From Desulfobacteraceae bacterium (GTDB lineage Bacteria; Desulfobacterota; Desulfobacteria; Desulfobacterales; UBA5616): DNA of 35,527 nt. Under the pieces are notes generated by a model. It did no database searches. It was not told where the DNA came from and saw only the letters and a program-made list of their open reading frames with translations. The position numbers and the translations under genes were made by a program. Positions 32,302-35,527 of the stretch are shown piece after piece; the stretch's first letter is position 1, and each line of letters starts with the position of its first letter. The stretch is taken from NCBI GenBank assembly GCA_013791935.1, contig VMSV01000042.1:1-35527 (forward strand). Direction: 5' to 3'.

Positions 32302-33675
32302 ATGTTCAGCGACAATGAATTAATCTCCACCCTGGAGATGTTGAAATACGAGCATCTGGATGTAAGAACCATCACCCTGGGAATCAATCTGGCCGATTGC
32401 GCAAGCCATGATCTTCACGTCTTTTCATCCAATATCAGGAATAAAATCATACAACTTGCGGGAAACCTCGTGGGCGTTTGCAACCAGGTGGGGGACAAAT
32501 ACGGAATCACCGTGGTGAATAAACGTATCTCCATCAGCCCGGTGGCTGTGGTGGCCGCTCCCTTTTCATCCGCCCAAATGGTGGACATCGCCAAAACCCT
32601 GGATGAGGTGGCGGCTGAAGTGAATGTGGATTTCATCGGCGGATTCTCGGCCTTGGTGGAAAAAGGAATCGCCCGGGGAGACCAGGCCCTGATTGAAGCC
32701 ATTCCCCGGGCCTTGGCCGAAACCAGCCGAATCTGCGCTTCGGTGAACGTAGCATCCACCAAAGCCGGCATTAACATGGATGCGGTGTTGAAGATGGCCG
32801 AAGTGATCAAACAGGCCTCCGAACTAACAAGGCACAGCGACGGTCTTGCATGCGCCAAACTCTGCGTGTTCTGCAATATTCCCGAAGACATTCCCTTCAT
32901 GGCCGGGGCCTACCTGGGCATTGGCGAACCCGATGCCGTGATCAATGTGGGGGTCAGCGGCCCCGGCGTGGTGAAAAAAGCCATTGATCGGGCGATTTCC
33001 GGCAATGTCCCGGTGGATCTGGGTCAAATTGCCGAAATCATCAAACGAACCGCCTGCAAGGTCACACGGGTGGGGGAGCTCATCGGCCGGGAAGTGGCTC
33101 AAAAACTGAGCCTTCCCTTTGGCGTGGTGGACCTGTCCCTTGCACCGACCCCCACCGTGGGGGACAGTGTGGGTGAAATTTTTCAAAGCCTTGGGTTAAT
33201 AGGCATCGGGGCTCCGGGAAGTACGGCAGCCCTGGCCATGTTAAACGACGCAGTAAAAAAAGGCGGCGCATTCGCCAGTTCCTATGTGGGTGGATTGAGT
33301 GGTGCTTTTATTCCGGTGAGTGAAGACCTCAACATCGATGCATCTGTGCAAAGCGGTATCCTGAACCTGGAAAAGCTGGAAGCCATGACCAGCGTATGCT
33401 CCGTGGGTCTGGACATGGTGGCTGTTCCAGGAGACACCTCCGTGGACACCCTTGCAGGCATCATTGCCGATGAAATGGCCATCGGGATGATCAATGCCAA
33501 GACCACGGCTGTCCGGATCATTCCGGTGCCCGGCAAAAAAGCCGGAGAGCGGGCCTATTTCGGAGGGTTGCTGGGTCAGGCCTCCATCATGAAAGTACAA
33601 AATCCCCCGGGAACCAATCAATTTATCCGTTTTGGCGGTCGGATTCCTGCGCCGATTCATAGCCTTAAGAATTAA
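32302..33675 (+). CDS. PFL family protein (UPF0210/DUF711)
   Basis: A 457-residue soluble protein of the UPF0210 family, of normal length. Recognisable stretches are LDVRTITLGINLADCA near the start, VNKRISISPVAVVAAPFSS, FIGGFSALVEKGIARGDQ, GVVDLSLAPTPTVGDSVGEI, and a C-terminal GGRIPAPIHSLKN. Its fold resembles the glycyl-radical enzyme barrel, hence the PFL name, but no RVxG-type radical-glycine motif was noted and no activase lies nearby; the function is unknown. It is coupled to the double-ACT gene 12 bases upstream. Its TAA shares bases with the stop of the opposite-strand four-helix gene, leaving no terminator space between the convergent genes. Confidence 0.93.
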   Translation: MFSDNELISTLEMLKYEHLDVRTITLGINLADCASHDLHVFSSNIRNKIIQLAGNLVGVCNQVGDKYGITVVNKRISISPVAVVAAPFSSAQMVDIAKTLDEVAAEVNVDFIGGFSALVEKGIARGDQALIEAIPRALAETSRICASVNVASTKAGINMDAVLKMAEVIKQASELTRHSDGLACAKLCVFCNIPEDIPFMAGAYLGIGEPDAVINVGVSGPGVVKKAIDRAISGNVPVDLGQIAEIIKRTACKVTRVGELIGREVAQKLSLPFGVVDLSLAPTPTVGDSVGEIFQSLGLIGIGAPGSTAALAMLNDAVKKGGAFASSYVGGLSGAFIPVSEDLNIDASVQSGILNLEKLEAMTSVCSVGLDMVAVPGDTSVDTLAGIIADEMAIGMINAKTTAVRIIPVPGKKAGERAYFGGLLGQASIMKVQNPPGTNQFIRFGGRIPAPIHSLKN

Positions 33676-34370
33676 ATCCCCCGGTATGGGTTTTTTCGCG
33701 CTTGGATTCGTTTTTGGTAGAGGCGTTCCGTGAAACCGCCTTCCTGCTCGAAGGCGCAGGCTTGGGCCGAAAGTTGGCGGTCAAGAAGGCTGCAAGCAAC
33801 CCCGATGAGCACCAAAGCTGCATTGGCTGAAATTTCCGGGTAGGTGGACTTTATGGACTTGGTGGACCGGGTGGACGAAGTGGACAAGCCGTTTTCATCC
33901 TTTATGCCGGTTTCATGAATGTGTTGAACCCATGCCGCAACCTCACCGGCCGTGGCGCACCGGCGACTGATCAGGGAGACCCGGAGCGGATCATCACTTT
34001 CCCACAGGACCAGCCCCCTGTGCCGAATAAAATCCTCAAAGTCCAGTCGCAACTCTTCCAGGCTTGCCCTTGCCACATTGGTAAGTTTGAGTTCTGTTTT
34101 CTTTGACGTACCCGATGCCTTGCTTCCCTCGGCGATGTTCTGCACACCTGATCGTGCTGCCTGAACCATTTGATCTTGGGTCCGGCTTCGCTTATCAATG
34201 TACCGGTCACAAAACCGGACCGTTACATCATAGACCAACTGGGCAATTTTAAAGCTCTTCAGCTTCCGATAGCCCCCATGTTTCGGTATCAATCCCTCTT
34301 CTTTTACCTTTGCTTTGCCGCTTTGTCCATCCCGTCCATCAGGTCCATTTTGTCCATACCGCCCACCCAT
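33672..34370 (-). CDS. Four-helix-bundle protein (23S rRNA intervening-sequence/suffix-domain type)
   Basis: A 232-residue protein. The core (about 30-130) has LKSFKIAQLVYDVTVRFCDR, MVQAARSGVQNIAEGSKA and LKLTNVARASLEELRLDFED, the pattern of the four-helix-bundle family whose members are encoded in 23S rRNA intervening sequences and as free genes; this longer form resembles the 'suffix domain' subgroup. Function is unknown. Both termini are low in complexity: a Gly/Asp-rich start (MGGRYGQNGPDGRDGQSG) and a Ser/Thr/Lys run (STSSTRSTKSIKST), each made by nonamer DNA repeats. The ATG at 34370 has AAGGAG nine bases before it, inside the end of the MauE-like gene four bases upstream. No rRNA gene is near. 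Confidence 0.8.
   Translation of the reverse strand: MGGRYGQNGPDGRDGQSGKAKVKEEGLIPKHGGYRKLKSFKIAQLVYDVTVRFCDRYIDKRSRTQDQMVQAARSGVQNIAEGSKASGTSKKTELKLTNVARASLEELRLDFEDFIRHRGLVLWESDDPLRVSLISRRCATAGEVAAWVQHIHETGIKDENGLSTSSTRSTKSIKSTYPEISANAALVLIGVACSLLDRQLSAQACAFEQEGGFTERLYQKRIQARKNPYRGI
33844..33888. repeat. Five tandem nonamers of the form RTGGACNNN
   Basis: Copies at 33844, 33853, 33862, 33871 and 33880 share GTGGAC or ATGGAC with variable last three bases. They lie in frame in the four-helix-bundle gene and encode its Ser/Thr/Lys run. The period of nine keeps the reading frame if copies are gained or lost. Confidence 0.9.
34323..34358. repeat. Four nonamers with GTCCAT core, inverted relative to the downstream array
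   Basis: GTCCAT occurs at 34325, 34334, 34343 and 34352, exactly nine bases apart; on the minus strand each is ATGGAC. They encode the Gly/Asp-rich start of the four-helix-bundle protein. The core is the reverse complement of that in the array at 33844-33888, so the two arrays face each other across the gene. Confidence 0.88.
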
Positions 34371-34374
34371 GGTG

Positions 34375-34827
34375 TTATTCTCCTTTTTCATGCTGGATGA
34401 AAACCGTAAGTAAAAGGTAAATGGAGACGCATAGAAAAAAAACATCCCGAAGCACAGTCAATATTCCCGCGCCCTCCCCCGAACCCTTGGTGGAAAAGCA
34501 CCCGCACTGGACATCCAATCCGCGGAAGAGGTTGAATACCAGGGCGCTGATAAAAACCACCATGAGGCCCGAACTGATAACCGTGGCTCCGGGCAGCCAG
34601 AATCCGAGAATCAGGCAAATCCCCATGAACAGTTCCAGAAAGGGAAGGATCAAAGCCACAAGGTTCACCAGGATATCGGGAAGAATCTGGTAGTTATATA
34701 CCGCCTTGGCGAAATCCAGGGGATGCAGGATTTTGTCATAGGCGGCATATACAAACACAGCTCCTAAAAAAATACGCAGTCCTTGAAATACAAGGGTTTC
34801 GTAAAAAGTTTGTTGAGTTTTACTCAT
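34375..34827 (-). CDS. MauE/DoxX-like membrane protein
   Basis: A 150-residue inner-membrane protein with four hydrophobic helices. Core segments are GLRIFLGAVFVYAAYDKILH, DILVNLVALILPFLELFMG, GLMVVFISALVFNLFRG and the last helix FFLCVSIYLLLTVF. A cysteine pair in DVQCGCFST lies between helices three and four, as in MauE and related DoxX-type proteins thought to handle thiol/disulphide or sulphur chemistry. The ATG at 34827 overlaps the rhodanese stop by eight bases and has GGAG upstream; a longer reading to 34884 lies inside the rhodanese gene. The pair with a rhodanese supports a sulphur-related task, not shown directly. Confidence 0.85.
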   Translation of the reverse strand: MSKTQQTFYETLVFQGLRIFLGAVFVYAAYDKILHPLDFAKAVYNYQILPDILVNLVALILPFLELFMGICLILGFWLPGATVISSGLMVVFISALVFNLFRGLDVQCGCFSTKGSGEGAGILTVLRDVFFLCVSIYLLLTVFIQHEKGE

Positions 34828-35353
34828 GTTCCCGCTCTCCAGCCTCCGATGGGAGACCGGCATCACGCCAGAGGGTCCAACCATTCACCAGCACTCGAAC
34901 ATCCTTAAATCCGGAATCTTTCAGAAACAAGGCCAGGTCGTGGCTCAACTCACAGGTTTCCCCGTCACAGTAGGTAACAATATTTTTAGCGGCATCCAGC
35001 CGCTCGATGACATCCATATAATAGGCATCCAGGTCCTGCCAGGGCAGGCTCAAGGCTCCGCGAATGTGGCCCATGGTATACTCGTCCCCGGGCCGGGCAT
35101 CCACAAACAACACGGCATTTTCCTGAAATAATTTTACGGCCTGGTCCAGGGGGATCACCAGGCTTTCTCCCTTGGCATCTGAAAAACGAGCTTGTTCCGA
35201 CCAGTCCCCCATCAGGGGAATGCCTCGGGTACAAAAATGGTTAATGCTGACGGACACCAGGCCGGCAAAAATAACAAGGGCGGGAATCTGCCACAAAGCC
35301 TGTTTTAGTTTTAGGATATTCAGTTTCAGGTTTGTCCCCCCGGGATCAGACAA
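34820..35353 (-). CDS. Membrane-anchored rhodanese-like sulfurtransferase
   Basis: About 177 residues: an N-terminal hydrophobic segment (about 20-40, QIPALVIFAGLVSVSI) that would anchor it or export it, then a rhodanese domain with VLFVDARPGDEYTMGHIRGA and an active-site loop YCDGETCELS. The first cysteine is in the normal catalytic place; the second, four residues later, could form a disulphide with it, unusual for a plain sulfurtransferase. The start is unclear: a TTG at 35353 lies inside the upstream gene, with no good ribosome binding site. The coding frame itself is secure. It overlaps the MauE-like gene by eight bases and the preceding gene by up to 28. Confidence 0.85.
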   Translation of the reverse strand: MSDPGGTNLKLNILKLKQALWQIPALVIFAGLVSVSINHFCTRGIPLMGDWSEQARFSDAKGESLVIPLDQAVKLFQENAVLFVDARPGDEYTMGHIRGALSLPWQDLDAYYMDVIERLDAAKNIVTYCDGETCELSHDLALFLKDSGFKDVRVLVNGWTLWRDAGLPSEAGEREHE

Positions 35354-35527
35354 AAAGCATTCAGAAACCCGCCATCCATATCCTTACCGAACAATGCACT
35401 TTTTAACCCATGGATGGTTTCCGGAAGATACCGGCCGTAAATCTTAATGGGCAGCTCCGGTCCATGAATGACCGGCGACGTGGCCAGGGTGAGCATATAT
35501 TCGATGAGATATCCGGCATTTTGCGCA
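35326..35527 (-). CDS. C-terminal end of an unrecognised protein, start outside window
   Basis: Sixty-six residues are visible, open from the window edge to TGA at 35326-35328. It reads AQNAGYLIEYMLTLATSPVI, later IKIYGRYLPETIHGLKSALF, and ends FCLIPGGQT. Composition is protein-like, and the overlap with the start of the rhodanese gene is in keeping with the tightly packed operon that follows. I do not recognise the family; there are no clear motifs in this part. Confidence 0.6.
   Translation of the reverse strand, partial: AQNAGYLIEYMLTLATSPVIHGPELPIKIYGRYLPETIHGLKSALFGKDMDGGFLNAFCLIPGGQT

Noticed and set aside
33672..34370. 23S rRNA intervening sequence with rRNA flanks
   Set aside because: No rRNA sequence flanks the four-helix-bundle gene; it sits inside a protein-coding operon.

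Overview
The window reads as chromosomal DNA of a Gram-negative, anaerobic-type bacterium, most likely a Desulfobacterota (Desulfobacterales-like) member. This is inferred from gene style: a Fur-FeoA fusion leading a feoAB operon, stand-alone PAS/REC/HDOD signalling proteins, a four-helix-bundle gene with nonamer repeats, an ACT-PFL pair, and a lipoprotein plus an outer-membrane barrel end. No rRNA or tRNA gene, CRISPR array, insertion sequence or phage gene was recognised. Gene density is high, and most proteins start behind clear AGGAGG-like ribosome binding sites.

Layout, left to right. 1-680: the broken, partial 3' end of an outer-membrane barrel gene. 744-5016 (-): a three-gene binding-protein, fused-permease and ATPase ABC importer of the Fe3+/polyamine type, with a crotonase upstream (5111-5884). 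6287-6739: a zinc-ribbon protein. 6788-9892 (-): a ParA-like ATPase downstream of a 748-residue dynamin-like GTPase. 10298-13595: a 49-residue four-cysteine protein, YqgE/AlgH, a tandem SagB-type nitroreductase, then a cold-shock protein and an RRM protein with hairpins at their ribosome binding sites. 13890-14783 (-): DinB-like and FmdB-like proteins. 15209-18221 (+): fur-feoA fusion, feoA, feoB, for ferrous iron uptake. 18283-20945 (-): rlmD and cinA, overlapping. 21085-21780 (-): a FliA/WhiG-type sigma factor. 22019-22753: an alpha/beta hydrolase.

22860-31738 is a signalling island. It holds a PAS-PAS membrane protein, a decayed REC-PAS-kinase gene (in-frame TGA plus an apparent internal deletion), and an opposite-strand operon of PAS histidine kinase, REC-HDOD and REC-degenerate HD-GYP, coupled by abutting or overlapping codons. 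A divergent membrane hybrid kinase follows, and its stop codon overlaps the start of a double-ACT protein and a PFL/UPF0210 protein. The right end (33672-35527, -) carries an unrecognised protein end, a rhodanese, a MauE/DoxX-like membrane protein and a four-helix-bundle protein, each overlapping or nearly touching the next.

The observations most worth a second look are the dynamin/ParA pair, the Fur-FeoA fusion with a tiny coupled ORF in front, the possible anti-Shine-Dalgarno hairpin in the cold-shock leader, the TGA-interrupted and deleted kinase, the catalytically dead HD-GYP response regulator, and the inverted nonamer repeats at both ends of the four-helix-bundle gene. All calls come from reading motifs by eye; no database search was run.
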